A DNA stretch of 64,000 nt from Citrus sinensis (Eukaryota > Streptophyta > Magnoliopsida > Sapindales > Rutaceae), in the NCBI RefSeq assembly GCF_022201045.2, contig NC_068556.1:310001-374000 (forward strand), given 5' to 3'. The position numbers and the translations under genes were made by a program. Every line of letters begins with the position of its first letter. Positions within the stretch are counted from its first letter, which is position 1. A model generated the notes under the pieces. It ran no database searches. It was not told the origin of the DNA and worked only from the letters and a program-made list of their open reading frames with translations. Of the stretch, positions 1-11,801 are shown in pieces.

Positions 1-1919
1 AAATTTATTTTTCTGTCATTTCCGGTTGAGTTCTAATTGTGGGAACAAAGAAAATCCTGTGTTTGACTACAGGTTGTCTAAGTTTATCCAGCCAATACTT
101 CTCTATCTTGTTATTAGTTCATAATTACTGAACAAAATCTTCTAATTATGAAGGACAAAAATCACTTGTAATTAATTAATTAGTCAATCTAGAAAATTTA
201 CACGGATGATGTGATCATATGATACAATCTAAGTGACAAAATAACTACTAGCTGGCAAGGATATCTTTACTATCTATCCACAAACGGCGTTCCTGTCTGA
301 TTGACATGAAGATGGCTCTCTAAACGTTTCAGTACACTTATGGCAACATAGAAAGTGAATTTGAGTAATCCAATGGAAATAATTTGAAATTTATATAATG
401 ATCAATTACTTAAAAAATAACCAACTTATCTTATTCTTCATTTATTAAAAGTGTTATTTATTCGATATTATTACACACATTAGATCATCAAAATCATTTT
501 TACATAATCCATTTTTTGCTCTTATAAACCCCATAACAAATAATAAAAGTGATGTCATAATAAAATGAAACTAAGAAATTACAGGAATAAAATTTAATCA
601 TACATAAATAATAATGTATATGTAGCCTAAAATCTCTACAAAAAAAATTAAGAAAGCTCAAAATAGGAGAGTATCTTTATCCAATGTTTATGCTTTAAAC
701 TACAAAACTCAACCCCTAATTCAGCCTACGGCAAACTAGCTAAGTCCCCATTTTTCTTATCACCAGCATCCCTACTACTACCCGTCGGTTCTAGTGCAAT
801 GCTCTTATCATTTCTACTATCGTTCTTTAGAATACAATCCTTAGAGTTCATATTAGATTATAAGAAAATCTTAATTCATGTGAAGAGCAGAAATGAGAAA
901 TACATTGAATGATTTGCAAGCGATATATTATACATAACACATTAACGGCCATTAATTATGGAAATAATCCAACAGGATATGTCCTTGCATTTTTAAAGTT
1001 TTTCTTTACAAAATGCTTTACTCATTACTGTTATATAGGTATGGTTGATTGATTTGCTATTTGATAGTGCAAGGGGTTCGAAATTTTGAACCCCTGCTAA
1101 AATGGGAGACTATAAATACATATTCTAAATTAATTAATTTAGTTTAAAAAATCATTTTAATATTTGAAGTAATAGAGCAAAATTCTTATCTTGAGACCTC
1201 AACTTAATCCTCAAACTTGAAACAGCCTATGTGGGTGCCAGTTAATAAGTAAATCTCTTAAAGTACAAGCATACGCTCACATTGGCGGGATGAAATCAGG
1301 CTTTTATCATGCTATAATGAAAAACAAAATTTTTGAAAAGATCATCGAGATTTTACCAAGAAAAAAAATATTTTAATGAAGATATTTAAGTCTCGGCCAA
1401 GCAAGGAAATTTATTTTGAAAAAGTACTGCGATTGAAGAGGGGGGGAAGCAACAAAAGGCCCAAATGCCAAAAATAAAACCAGCTAAACAGGCAGCCACA
1501 ACAAAGGAGACACCTATCAGAATCTATAATTAGAAAAGCCCTAAGGATCCATAAACAAAACTTCTTCAATTGGAGCGGGAAGAACAAACAGTTCATCGAG
1601 CTGTTATATCTAACCCGTCAAAATTTATCCCTAAAACTAAAAGGGTTTAATCCACAATGGCAGTTAATATTTTTTATAATCGAACGCATGCAAGGCACCT
1701 AGCAGAAGTAAAAATTCAGTATTTTTAGGTACTTACACTACTTTACAGTATATGTAATACCCTAGCTAACACTTTCTCTAGAAATGCACACATATAGGAC
1801 TGGATTGAGTTTCAACTTTGTGGAAGTAATCGAAGAACTGAAAAATCCCAGTGAAAATGCCCTTGTGTAATTTGTGGTCTGAAATTTGTGTATTGAAAGT
1901 TTAAGGTACATTTGAAAGG
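1..1919. other. AT-rich intergenic DNA
   Basis: No recognisable gene. The stretch is AT-rich with many stops in all frames. The only item that stood out is a 41-codon minus-strand reading frame at 726-851, listed separately. Around 1,020-1,110 there is a stem-like pair of GGTTCGAA and GAACCCC words that resembles a tRNA-derived B box, but I could not delimit an element. Confidence 0.6.
726..851 (-). CDS. Candidate 41-aa small protein (unproven)
   Basis: A minus-strand frame runs from an ATG at 849-851 to a TAG at 726-728 and would encode a polar, charged 41-residue peptide starting MNSKDCILKND and ending LASLP. A TATA-like stretch lies about 80-90 bases upstream on the same strand. Its composition (Asp, Lys, Ser, Asn) is more protein-like than the surrounding AT-rich translations. 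There is no signal peptide, membrane segment or family match that I recognise, so it may be chance. Confidence 0.2.
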   Translation of the reverse strand: MNSKDCILKNDSRNDKSIALEPTGSSRDAGDKKNGDLASLP

Positions 1920-2577
1920 TGTGATATAAGGTGAATTTAACCACTTTACAAGCAAAATGGCAGTGTTTCAACAAGCTTTAATGAGTTAAATGAAGTCACC
2001 TATGAGGGATGTGGTTAACTTAAACTAGAAATGGCGTCCAATCTTGCATTGTGTTCGTAATGAATTTAAGTTACTCACATGGTTTGCACGCGATAGCTTA
2101 AGTGATTTCAAGTTCATTATAATGGTCTTGGACACATGTCTTTCAGCTATACATTCTGGATTTCTAAAACAGTTATAATATTGTTATATATGTGGTGTTT
2201 CTAGCCGGTCCTCAAGGGAATTTTAGAGAGTTATAGTGTGAGATATGTGAGAAAGAATGTTAAATCTTGTGTTCTGTAACCTCAGCTACTCGTTCTTGCA
2301 ATCTCTTTATCGAATTAATCTATAAAGCTAGCTTTGATAGTTTCACCCATGGATTTAGGTCTACAAAAGACAGAATTACGTAATCTTGTGTATTCTCTGT
2401 GACGAATCTTGTAATTTGGTTTCAATTCATTCTTGTTAAGTCATTAAGTGTCTGTCACAATTTCTTAAAGGCATCAGATCAATTTGGTTCATCTTTTTGT
2501 GTGTGCAACTTTGATTTGATCTTGTGAATTATTTTAGGTAAGGAATTGATCCTCTGAATATTCAAGAAATTGTTTCA
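1920..2577 (+). repeat. 5' LTR of degenerate Copia element
   Basis: Aligns by eye with 4,784-5,421, sharing the ATAAGGTGAATT start, the GAGAGTTATAGTGTGAGAT block and the CAACTTTGATTTGATCTTG block, with many substitutions and small gaps. The right edge is approximate and no clean primer-binding site is visible after it. Confidence 0.75.
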
Positions 2578-2605
2578 AATCAGGGTTGTTAATCAAGATC
2601 TAAGT

Positions 2606-2970
2606 ATGGCATCACAAAAGGTAGATCTAGAGAAATTCAATGGAAAAAATGATTTTCATATGTGGAAAGTAAAAATGGAATTGCTGCTAGTTACTCAAGA
2701 TCTAGAGATGGACTTCAACTAACAATCAAAAGGAAAGGGAAGGAAAGGATATCTCTTCATCTAAGACTCCAAAACAAATGGATGAGATTGACAAAAATGC
2801 AAAAAGCACAATAATACTAAGTCTTGTAAATTTTGTGATTAGCAAAGTGGTAAAGGAAACAACAATTCTTGACTTGTGGGAGAGGCTAAAAAACTTGTAC
2901 ATGAAAAAAAATCTCTTGCAATTACGCTCTATATGAATTACAAAAAAAAAAAAAAGAATTTTCACCATGA
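2606..2970 (+). pseudogene. Copia gag fragment
   Basis: The ATG at 2,606 opens a frame beginning MASQKVDLEKFNGKNDFHMW, the usual N-terminus of Copia Gag (DUF4219/UBN2 region). The frame breaks soon after and resumes in other frames through a region with a long A-run at 2,941-2,954. This is a remnant of the capsid-like protein and lies directly downstream of the 5' LTR. Confidence 0.7.
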
Positions 2971-3652
2971 AAATGGTTGAAGACTCATCATTAGATCAGC
3001 ATATTGATTAATTCAATAAAGTATGTGACATTCTAGCCATGATTGATGAAACATTAGATTGGGTGCATTGTTAAGGTTCAAAATGATGTATTAAGTACAA
3101 TCAAGGATCCATAGTCATGTTAAAGAGAACAAGGAAAAATTGGCTTTGATCTTAGAAGGTACCATTGCCACAGGGAAGGTATCAATGTCATCTAGCTCTA
3201 ATGTTGATAAAATTAGCCTAGATTATATACATTTTTACTTTTGAAGGTCTTGCACCAAAAATATCTCTAAGTAGAGCAAGATATTTTTTTTGTCATTGAT
3301 GATTACCTTAAAAAAGACAAATATGTGATTAAGCAGAAAGATCAGTACTTTGAGAAACTAAAAAAATGGAAGATGTTGGTTGAAAACCAAACAAACAATA
3401 AGGTTAAGAACCTGAGAACAGTTAATGGGCTGGAGTTATGTAATCAAATGTTTGATGGTTTTGTGCTGTTGAGGGTATACCTAAACACAAGACAGTGAGG
3501 TCAACTCCTCAATAAAATGGCCTTGCAGAGGGAATGGGAAAAACACTCATGGAGTTATGTGATCAGACGTTTGATGGTTTTGTGCTGCTGAGGGTATACC
3601 TAGACACAAGACAATGAGGTCCACTCCTTAATAAAAAGGCCTTGCAAAAAGA

Positions 3653-4012
3653 ATGAGAAAAACACTCATGGATGAAATAAGGTGTATGCTAGTTCAAGCC
3701 AAGCTGCCAATGAATTTGTGGATTGAAACACTCTATACAACATGTTATTTAGTTAACTTAAGTCCTTTTACTGCCATTGAATTTAAAACACCACTTGGGA
3801 TATGCTCTGAAAAACCAACAAGCTATGAGAACCTTAAGGCATTGGGTTGTGAAGCTTATGCTTACATAAGTCAAGGCAAGTTCGATCCAAGAGCTTTCAA
3901 AGGTGTTCTCATTGGCTATCCTGATGGTGTGAAAGGATATAAACTTTGGTGTGTTGATTTCTCTCCACTAAAGTGCATAGTTAGTAGAGCTATTGTGTTT
4001 AATAAAGAATAA
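3653..4012 (+). pseudogene. Copia integrase C-terminal fragment
   Basis: 119 residues with the Copia integrase C-terminal pattern: LVQAKLPMNLWIETLYTTCY followed by PLGICSEKPTSYENLKALGCEAYAYI and a GVLIGYPDGVKGYKLW block. The catalytic DDE core is missing upstream, where a 119-bp tandem duplication and stops occupy the place of integrase. No functional product is expected. Confidence 0.8.
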
Positions 4013-4469
4013 ATGGTAGACAAATTTCATAAAAATAAAAGCCAGGAACTAGCTCAAACATCTAGGGTTTAATTTGAGGTGGAGTCATTTGCTTTAAACA
4101 ACTGAAATGAGACTGTAAAATCAAATAAGTCTTCTGATGATTTAGATTAAAAAAAAAAAAAAATCTCAAGATGAAGTTTCAGCTTTACATCAGTGTCATG
4201 ATTATCAATTAACTAGAGATAGGTAGAAAAAGACAGGTTAAAGAACCAAAAGTATGGATATGCTGACTTGATTTATTTGCTTTATATTTTGCTCATGAAA
4301 TTAATTATGAAGAATCTAAAAGCTTTATGTAAGCTTTCAATTGGTTAAAAGGCCTGAAAATAATAGGATTGTGGGCTGTAAATAAATATATAGAGTTAGA
4401 GAAGGTCTCACTGCAACTATATAGCTTAGGAGTTAGGAAGCTATATAGCTTAAAGGATTGTTAGCTAAG

Positions 4470-4725
4470 CTTGGCTTTGAAAAAAAGGCTATTGTAATCT
4501 CTTGTGACAGTTCAAGTGTATTGCATCTCTATAAAAGTCCACAACATCATGAAAAGATTAAGCATATTGATATAAAACTTCACTTAATAAGAAATGAGGT
4601 CTTAAAGAGGGGTTATCAAAGTGGTTGAAGTTCAAAATGATAATAACCCTTCTGATATGTTGACTAAGGTGGTTTCATTAGCTAAGTTCAAAAAGTGCTT
4701 AGACTTAGCTAGGATACGCAATTTT
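4470..4725 (+). pseudogene. Copia RNase H tail fragment
   Basis: Translation gives, with stops, the end of the Copia polyprotein: SSVLHLYKSPQHHEKIKHI, IDIKLHLIRNEV, then DMLTKVVSLAKFKKCLDLA just before the polypurine tract. Position and order fit the element. The reverse transcriptase that should precede it is largely absent. Confidence 0.75.
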
Positions 4726-4783
4726 TTATTTGCATGAGGTGGTGAAAAGGTCAGTGCAGGATGTTTGATTCAAGGTGGAGAAT

Positions 4784-5421
4784 TGTTGGTATAAGGTGAA
4801 TTCAAGTACTTTACATGCAAAACAGTAGCATTTTAACAAGTCGTGTGTGAGGGATGTGGTCACTTAAACTTGAAATGGCGCCCAAGCTTAAGTTTTATTC
4901 ATAACGAATTTAAGTTGCCAACATGGTTTGGCGCGTAAATCTTAAGTGATTTAAAGTTGGTTATAACGGTCTTAGACACGTGTCTTTCAGCTGTACATTC
5001 TGCGTTAATACAGCTGTTATGCTACTAATATATATGTTATTTCCACCTTGTTCTCGAGAGTATTCTAGAGAGTTATAGTGTGAGATTTGTGAAGAGAAGG
5101 TTAAATCTTGTGCTCTATAATCTCAGCTACATGTTCTCGTAATCTCTTCATTCGAATCAATCGATAAAGCTAGCTCTGATGTTTTCAGCTGTGGACGTAG
5201 TTCTTACAAATGACTAAACCACGTAATCTTGTATGTCATCTGTGATTAATCTTGCAATTCAGTTTGAATTCATTCTTGTTTAGCCATTCAGAGTCTGTCA
5301 CAATTTCCTAGAGCTATTGGATCAATCTGGATCATCTCTCTGTGTGTGTGTGTACAACTTTGATTTGATCTTGCGAAAGATCTTGAGTAAAGAACCAATC
5401 ATGTGAAGATTCAAGAAAACA
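4784..5421 (+). repeat. 3' LTR of degenerate Copia element
   Basis: Starts TGTTGGTATAAGG directly after a polypurine tract. It is the partner of the repeat at 1,920-2,577. The right edge is approximate because the two copies diverge after ATTCAAGAAA. Confidence 0.75.
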
Positions 5422-6694
5422 AAAAGGATATTTAAGTTATCAATAAAATTATTAAGTTAGTTATAAGGAATAGATCCTTTTTTCTTTTGTAATTGATCTT
5501 ATAGAAATTATTCTTAGAGTGAAAGGGAATATGGCATCAGCATGCATGAAATTTTGCTAAAATTTAAAAAAGAAAGCAACAGCTAGCCTGGTGTAACTAA
5601 TATAATGTTTGTTTGCTTGCTTTTGCTTTTAACTTTAACTTTTGAAGTATTCCTTTAAGCCATTGAACTCCACTGGCTACTCCTTTCTTACTAATACAGG
5701 TTATACCTGGCCAATACCTCCAAATTAACTTTTGTATTATTCTCTCGATCTTTCCTTTACGTGACTAATACGTTACCGAGTACATATGCTGCCAGCTACT
5801 CATAAAATTCCTTTGTATTCCTCTTTATAATTAATATATCTCCTATTAAGTTTACTTTGTTTAAATAATTATTGTCATAAACTACTTTAATTATTATGGT
5901 ACATATACCTTACGAAAGGACCAATAGATCTAAGTAATTAAACTCATCTCTCTTTGTGTGCACATAAACTGAAATCATAAGAAATTAAGAATTAAAGAAA
6001 GTAAGCACTATTAAATATATGTAATGGGTCTTCGCGTGCTGGTTAACATTAAGGAAACAATCCCCGACAATCAGCCACAAGTCAATCTCAAAATCAATTC
6101 CATGATCGTCCAACGTCATTAATCAAGGCCGCATGATCCTCCATTACTATCTCTTTTAATGCCCATTTATGATCGTGACATCCTTGATCTTTTTCCTTTA
6201 CTTTCTTGCCACGTATAGATTATTAATCCTTCCTATATGAGATACAGAACCTACATTTCTATCCAAATAATTAAATATTTATAATAATATAACGATGGAG
6301 TTGGGATACAAAATTTAACTAATAAGATATAAAATAGTAAATTGTCAGTTGTCAGGTATCAAGTAATTACGTATTCATTGCACTTCCAAAATTAGTGATT
6401 TATATATACGTGAAAATACAAAACTTTGTGAATTTAATATTGTTATTGAATCTCTGTTTGGTTAATCGACACTTCCTCTTCTTAATTCTAAAGTGAAGGA
6501 TTCAAGTTTCTCATTGATTATAAGAATTTATTTAATATTAAAAAAAATTACATGATGAAAAGAACACTTCCACCAATATTCAAAATTTTGAGCACAGTCG
6601 TTTGGAGTTAATATATCGTATATATCAACAATGATATATATGTTCTATTTTTTCTTTTAATTAAGAAATTAAGTTTTATGTTCCATCAAGATTT

Positions 6695-6725
<31 letters not shown>

Positions 6726-8547
6726 CACTCGCATATATATCATTCCATCTCGAGCAGCAGATTAATTTGATAAGCCAGATGATGGTTTTTGAGAAGGATG
6801 AGGGTTTTGTAAAATTTGCAGCAATACTTGGAAAACTTTAGCTTGTTGAAGTGGTTAGAACGATGGGCATGATCCATTTCAACTTCAAGTGGATGAAACT
6901 TTATATCATACGATTCTGGGAGATGAAAAAGCAGTGAGCATATGATAAAGTTTGTGGAGCATGATGAAATTGCTGAACAGTCCCCACAATAAATTCCTTA
7001 CGTAACTGGATAATATTAATCTGAATATAGAAAAATGATGATATAAGTGGAAGGAGATTATTGTGATATACATATACATATACATACATACATACATACA
7101 TATGTGTGTGTGTGTGTGACAGTCTACTAACATTATAATCATGGGTCTATCAAAATTCTTAATAAATATAATTATAAAAAATTCAAAAAATTATAGCAAT
7201 ACATAAGAGAGTTACCTCATTCTTGTGAATAAAAGTAAAGTTATCCTTACTTAATTTATATACCAATTAATGTGTCATTAATAGAAATTCATCATTTAAA
7301 TATAAATTAATAGGATTTAATAATTAAATATTACTTTAACTAATCAAATAATGTCCATTAACATTATTTATCATATCAATTGGTTTATAAATTAAGTATT
7401 CCAAATAAGTATACATAACATTAATCCTATGGATATTCAAGAGAGATTGAAGGAGAAGAAATTCATGGACGGTTTAAAAAAAAAATTGAAAAATCTTGCT
7501 GAGCTGGTTGTGTCATACGAAACCCAAACAACTGTATAAGCTGACAAGCACTTCGAATCATTGCCTTCTAACTGGATATGGGAAAACGAAATGATGAATC
7601 TAGCTGCAAACTCAGCACCTTTCATCATCACATAGATTCTTGCCGAATTCTCTCATACACAATCACCCAGTAAAGCTTTTCCAAACTGAAAGTGCCTTCA
7701 ATGTGAAGGAAATGTAATGTGAAAAATAATGTGATCTTATCAAATTATTAGAGAGTCCCTGGGCTAGTTAAGTTTGCCATGAATACGCTTAAACCAATTT
7801 AGTTTGTGTAATACATTACTAAAGAGATATAAATATATATTTAAAGGACGATAACAAACAATATCCACTTGATTTAAATGAGATAGCTGTGCTTGGAACC
7901 ATAAAGTCGACAAATATAATAAGCTTTTTATCCACAAACATAAAGAGGGAAGATGTGGCAGCTGGTGTCAAATCCTCAATGGACAAAAATCAGATAATCA
8001 AATAGCCAAAAAGAAAAATTGTCACCGCTTGAGATTTCCAGAATAATGGGGGGGAATGATCAGTCTGTTTCGTTTAGGACCTTGTGGCTTTCTTAAAGAG
8101 AAACATGGAGAAGCAAATGGTCGTGGCTTTGAATGCGTAAAGGCGTGCACAATGTTGCATTACCCAACACGAGGGCATGCATGCACTGTATCGAATCCGA
8201 TCGCCCTTCAACTTTACGACTAAGTTTTGAATGGACCACTTAGTAAATTGTAATTATCAGTAATTAAAGCCTACGAATCAACTATAAGTTCTCTTTCTCA
8301 TTTTCATTTTTGTTTTTTAGTATATAAATTGAATGCAATTTATTTCCATCTGCAACCTCGGAGCCTTTTTAATCATCTCACAAGATTTTATTACTAGCTA
8401 GTTGAAGCTCATAATGCTTCATTAATTCGAATATAAAACTTTCTATATCAATTTTATAATCATTATATTAATAGTACTATTAGTATCGATAGCCTAGATA
8501 AACCTCATTTTATTGGTCCAGCCATGACCATCATAAATTTATAACAA

Positions 8548-8694
8548 TCAAGGCTGATAAGCCCCATCGGTCCATATAGTTGGCAGGGGACCAGTAGAAA
8601 ATTCCACAGTTCCCGCAGCCCCCGCTTCCTTGGATGGAACTCTAGGTTGGGGAGTTTCATGGCTAGCCTTCATCAACATGCAAACTTTCTGTAG
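8548..8694 (-). CDS. Candidate terminal exon of unknown minus-strand gene
   Basis: On the minus strand a pyrimidine-poor but recognisable acceptor (ATATCTACAG) precedes an open stretch reading KVCMLMKASHETPQPRVP and ending PTIWTDGAYQP before a TGA. Its GC content and Gly/Pro/Thr-rich composition stand out against the AT-rich flanks. I do not recognise the family and found no convincing upstream exon to the right of it, so it may be a relic or a chance frame. Confidence 0.25.
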   Translation of the reverse strand, partial: LQKVCMLMKASHETPQPRVPSKEAGAAGTVEFSTGPLPTIWTDGAYQP

Positions 8695-10134
8695 ATATAT
8701 TTTGTTTGTGATGTATGTAACGGAAATATTATGACATTTTCCATCATAAGAACGGTTTACAGATAGCATTAAATGTGAGGGTGAATTAGAGGTAGATAAT
8801 ATTTGGAATTTTAAAAGTAATTACAAAAAAAAAAATTAGAGCAACATGACATCTTCTAAAAAGTATTTTTGGCAAACATCTAGCGACAAGAAGTTCATGC
8901 TACTGATAGATTTGACAAGTCCGTATGAGCGATGGTCGCGACTCTTGTTGGTGGAGGACCATGAAGCCCATGTGATGCCATGTGAGCAACGTTGGTTTAT
9001 AAAATTTATGCAGTAAAATGAGTAACAGGAGGGATAAATAATTTGATAACCATAGGCTATCCAAGTGGTCCTTTATTAGCGGGGGTACTTTTATCACTCC
9101 ATTTCTTGAATTGACAAAGATATCATATCAAGATTTTGTGATTAAGCTTTCGTGGTTCTGAAATGATTGTTGAAAAGTCTAATCACAAATTTATTACAAA
9201 AATAAAGATCTTTTTAAAAGTCTAATCACGACTAAAATTATTAGAAAATAAAGATTCTTTTAACTTTTATTTATTGTAATTTACAATCATATTTTCAATG
9301 TAAAGATAAATAGCAACACAGTAGAATCAATTGAGTCAGTGAGTCAATATTATTTTATTGTAAGTTATATTAACTTACGGAAACCTAGAAAAGAAAATAG
9401 TTAAATCACTCATTAAATCAATTTTCTTTTTTATATTGTCATTTTAATTGTAAGATTAATTTTGGGTTTTACACATTGAGTTTATCATAGAAAGATTTTT
9501 TTTTTCTAAATTAATAATGAATAATAATTAAGTCAATAAAGTAATGCGATCATCAGAATAGATTTTAAACAATGCAGATAACAACGTTTCCACCGTCGCA
9601 AATGCAGAACCTTTTTAAGGCTAAAAGGATTTGCAATAAAGAGCGTTCTAAAGCAGAACAATCACGACCAAAGTTTCATTATCTAAATGATTAGAGACCA
9701 AGGGTACACTCTTGAGCACAGTTAAAAAATTTATGCGTAATAAAGATAAGTCCAAAAACTTCTAAGCATTTAACAGAAAAAAGAACAAAAAAAGAGAAGT
9801 TTTTACGACCAAACGAATGACCTAAGTGGTGAATGATTAGAACCTTAAATTAAGAAATTAATGTAATAATAATTTGTAGATACAAATGTAAATAAGACTT
9901 TAATTATCATAGGAAATGATGTTTTCTTGACATTGACCAAATTAAGTAGGATTGTTAATAGAATTTTAGAATACATCAGAAATAATACAGCTAATCGATG
10001 TATGTATGATATGTGTAATTGAATTTAATATAATTATTACTTGTATTTATGGTTTTTTAAAAATTAATACACATATATAATAACATTATTTATTTTTTAT
10101 ATGACTAACATGATACCTCTTATATATTCTAAAT

Positions 10135-10171
<37 letters not shown>
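10135..10171. repeat. (TA)n(GA)n compound microsatellite
   Basis: An uninterrupted run of TA dinucleotides passes directly into GA dinucleotides, about 37 bp in all, in intergenic DNA about 850 bp upstream of the FPF1-like coding region. Confidence 0.9.
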
Positions 10172-10768
10172 TCATTATCTAGTGAGGATATCTTCACTTA
10201 GTTAATTTCAAAATATTCTTACTACAGAATGACTATATATATACATAGGCACTCATATTTTTATGATGGTTCATTAGAGGTATATATTCCAAACGTATAA
10301 TTAGTGATATCAATAGTTATACGTTATAGTATAAAATTTTCTGGCCGGCAGCCATTAATCCAAATCTCTTTATTATGAACCAGCAAAGCCAACAACAAAA
10401 GGACTAGAAGTACCTTTATTTCTTCTATAAGGTTACAACATTTCTTTCCCAATGATGAGTAACCAACAAATGCAGCTTTCAATCACCAAACCCACTGCTA
10501 CACGACAAATCTTCAACACTCTCTTCACGTGGACATCTCGTGATCTAAGTGGTGCCTTTCAAAAAAATCTTTTTTTGATTGACTTTTAATTGCTAAGTGT
10601 CCCAAGGTTCCATATTCTAATTATAAAGCTAAGGAAAGCCTACACACAACATAAAGATTCTCCTAAACCCACACCCCCATCGATGGTACATGTGCCCTAA
10701 ATTACACCCTAGGGGCATCCATGTACTCTTATATTTAAACCACTTAGGTCCCACAGTATCTAGATTCT

Positions 10769-10777
10769 CTATAAAAG
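10769..10777 (+). promoter_or_regulatory. Putative TATA box of FPF1-like gene
   Basis: CTATAAAAG lies about 240 bases before the FPF1-like ATG, in a region without coding potential. It would put the transcript start near 10,800 and a (TA)n tract inside the 5' leader. This rests on sequence match and position only. Confidence 0.45.
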
Positions 10778-10864
10778 CTAAACATGCCCATCATCAAATT
10801 TTCTTTATTATCCCTCGTGAGAGTATTTTCTTCTTGTTTTTATATGTCCGTTTAACACACAAAC

Positions 10865-10865
<1 letters not shown>

Positions 10866-10911
<46 letters not shown>
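10866..10911. repeat. (TA)n microsatellite in presumed 5' leader
   Basis: About 23 uninterrupted TA units, roughly 105 bases upstream of the FPF1-like start codon and downstream of the putative TATA box. It is likely to vary in length between individuals. Confidence 0.9.
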
Positions 10912-10913
<2 letters not shown>

Positions 10914-11016
10914 CCTATTAGCCTCTTCCTTCACCAAGAGAACCAATCACTTTTTTCTTTCTTCAATTTCTCATTACAAAACCCGCAACTCATCATATAG
11001 TTCACCAAAAACAACA

Positions 11017-11349
11017 ATGTCTGGTGTTTGGGTATTTAACACTAATGGGGTAATTCGCCTTATCGAAAACCCTCAAGCTGAATCACAAGGCAGCAGCTCT
11101 TCGAGAAGAAAAGTTTTGGTGCACTTACCAACAGGGGAAGTTGTGTCTTCATATTCTTCACTTGAACAAATATTGACAGGCTTAGGATGGGAGAGGTACT
11201 ACGGCGGTGATCCTGACCTTTTCCAATTCCACAAACATTCTTCCATTGATCTAATCTCTCTCCCTAGAGACTTCTCCAAGTTCAACTCAGTTTACATGTA
11301 TGATATTGTCATTAAAAATCCCAATGTCTTCCACGTTCGGGATATGTAA
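11017..11349 (+). CDS. FPF1-like protein (flowering-promoting factor 1-like)
   Basis: A single-exon 110-residue protein, the usual length of the FPF1 family. It opens [15 protein letters not shown] and keeps the family blocks [39 protein letters not shown] and [17 protein letters not shown]1-type proteins are small soluble plant proteins linked to flowering time, gibberellin responses, root growth and cell elongation; the biochemical activity is not settled. I chose the ATG at 11,017 because the family always starts with MSGVWVF; an in-frame upstream ATG at 10,690 would only add a translation of the leader and the (TA)n tract. A TATA box lies at 10,769 and an AATAAA at 11,796. A three-copy repeat follows the stop codon within 10 bases. 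The gene looks intact. Confidence 0.93.
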   Translation: MSGVWVFNTNGVIRLIENPQAESQGSSSSRRKVLVHLPTGEVVSSYSSLEQILTGLGWERYYGGDPDLFQFHKHSSIDLISLPRDFSKFNSVYMYDIVIKNPNVFHVRDM

Positions 11350-11356
11350 ACTTCAT

Positions 11357-11730
11357 AGTCGATCTATACGATCATCTTTGCATCTACTCTCATGCATTTA
11401 AGTGTTTGCTCTCATGTGATCATTTTCTCTTTTGTGGGTTTCTCTCTCTCTCTCTCTTCTTTTTTAGGCATTATTGTAGTCGATCTATACGATCATCTCT
11501 GCGTCTACTCTCATGCATTTAAGTGTTTGCTCTCATGTGATCATTTTCTCTTTTGTGGGTTTTTTTCTCTCTCTCTCTTTCTCTTCTTTTTTAAGCATTA
11601 TTGTAGTCGATCTATACGATCATCTCTGCATCTACTCTCATGCATTTAAGTGTTTGCTCTCATGTGATCATTTTCTCTTTTGTGGGTTTTTTTCTCTCTC
11701 TCTTTCTCTTCTTTTTTAGGCATTGTTAGG
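11357..11730. repeat. Three-copy minisatellite in FPF1-like 3' region
   Basis: Three near-identical units of about 121, 127 and 126 bp begin at 11,357, 11,478 and 11,605, each starting AGTCGATCTATACGATCATC. They differ mainly in the length of an internal CT/TTTT tract and a few substitutions. The array starts 8 bases after the FPF1-like stop codon and ends before the AATAAA at 11,796, so it should be transcribed as 3' UTR. Confidence 0.95.
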
Positions 11731-11795
11731 TGTGCATGCATAGTTTCTACTAGCTAGGGTTCAGATTTCTGTAGCAGGTTTCCTTGTTTACTATA

Positions 11796-11801
11796 AATAA
11801 A
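11796..11801 (+). terminator. Putative polyadenylation signal of FPF1-like gene
   Basis: A canonical AATAAA about 450 bases downstream of the FPF1-like stop codon, after the three-copy repeat, followed by T-rich DNA. Assigned by position only. Confidence 0.4.

Larger units (their letters stand above)
1920..5421 (+). mobile_element. Degenerate Ty1/Copia LTR retrotransposon
   Basis: Two diverged long terminal repeats of about 640-660 bp (roughly 1,920-2,577 and 4,784-5,421) share the start TGT...TATAAGGTGAATT and a CAACTTTGATTTGATCTTG block near the end. A purine-rich tract (CAAGGTGGAGAA) sits directly before the 3' LTR, as in Copia elements. Between them are fragments in Copia order: a Gag start at 2,606 (MASQKVDLEKFNGKNDF), an integrase C-terminal fragment at 3,653-4,012, and an RNase H tail around 4,470-4,720 with the HIDIKLHLIRNEV and DMLTKV signatures. 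Frameshifts, stops and the absence of most of the reverse transcriptase show it is dead. The outer LTR edges and a target-site duplication are not firmly fixed. Confidence 0.85.
5422..10689. other. Long AT-rich intergenic stretch
   Basis: No gene with clear family similarity. It contains simple repeats: (AT)n at about 6,700-6,725, a run of CATA/TACA units passing into (GT)n at about 7,070-7,120, and (TA)n(GA)n at 10,135-10,171. A possible minus-strand terminal exon at 8,548-8,694 is listed separately. The 300 bases before 10,690 probably include the promoter of the FPF1-like gene. Confidence 0.6.

Noticed and set aside
6906..7142. Minus-strand frame over the CATA/GT repeats
   Set aside because: Much of it is translation of a simple repeat (Met-Tyr-Val runs), with no splice or family support.
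10690..11016. Upstream in-frame extension of the FPF1-like protein
   Set aside because: It would translate the leader and the (TA)n tract into Ile-Tyr repeats; the family starts at MSGVWVF (11,017).
11392..11719. Reading frames across the FPF1-like 3' repeats
   Set aside because: They are Ser/Leu/Phe-rich translations of CT tracts repeated three times and have no family similarity.
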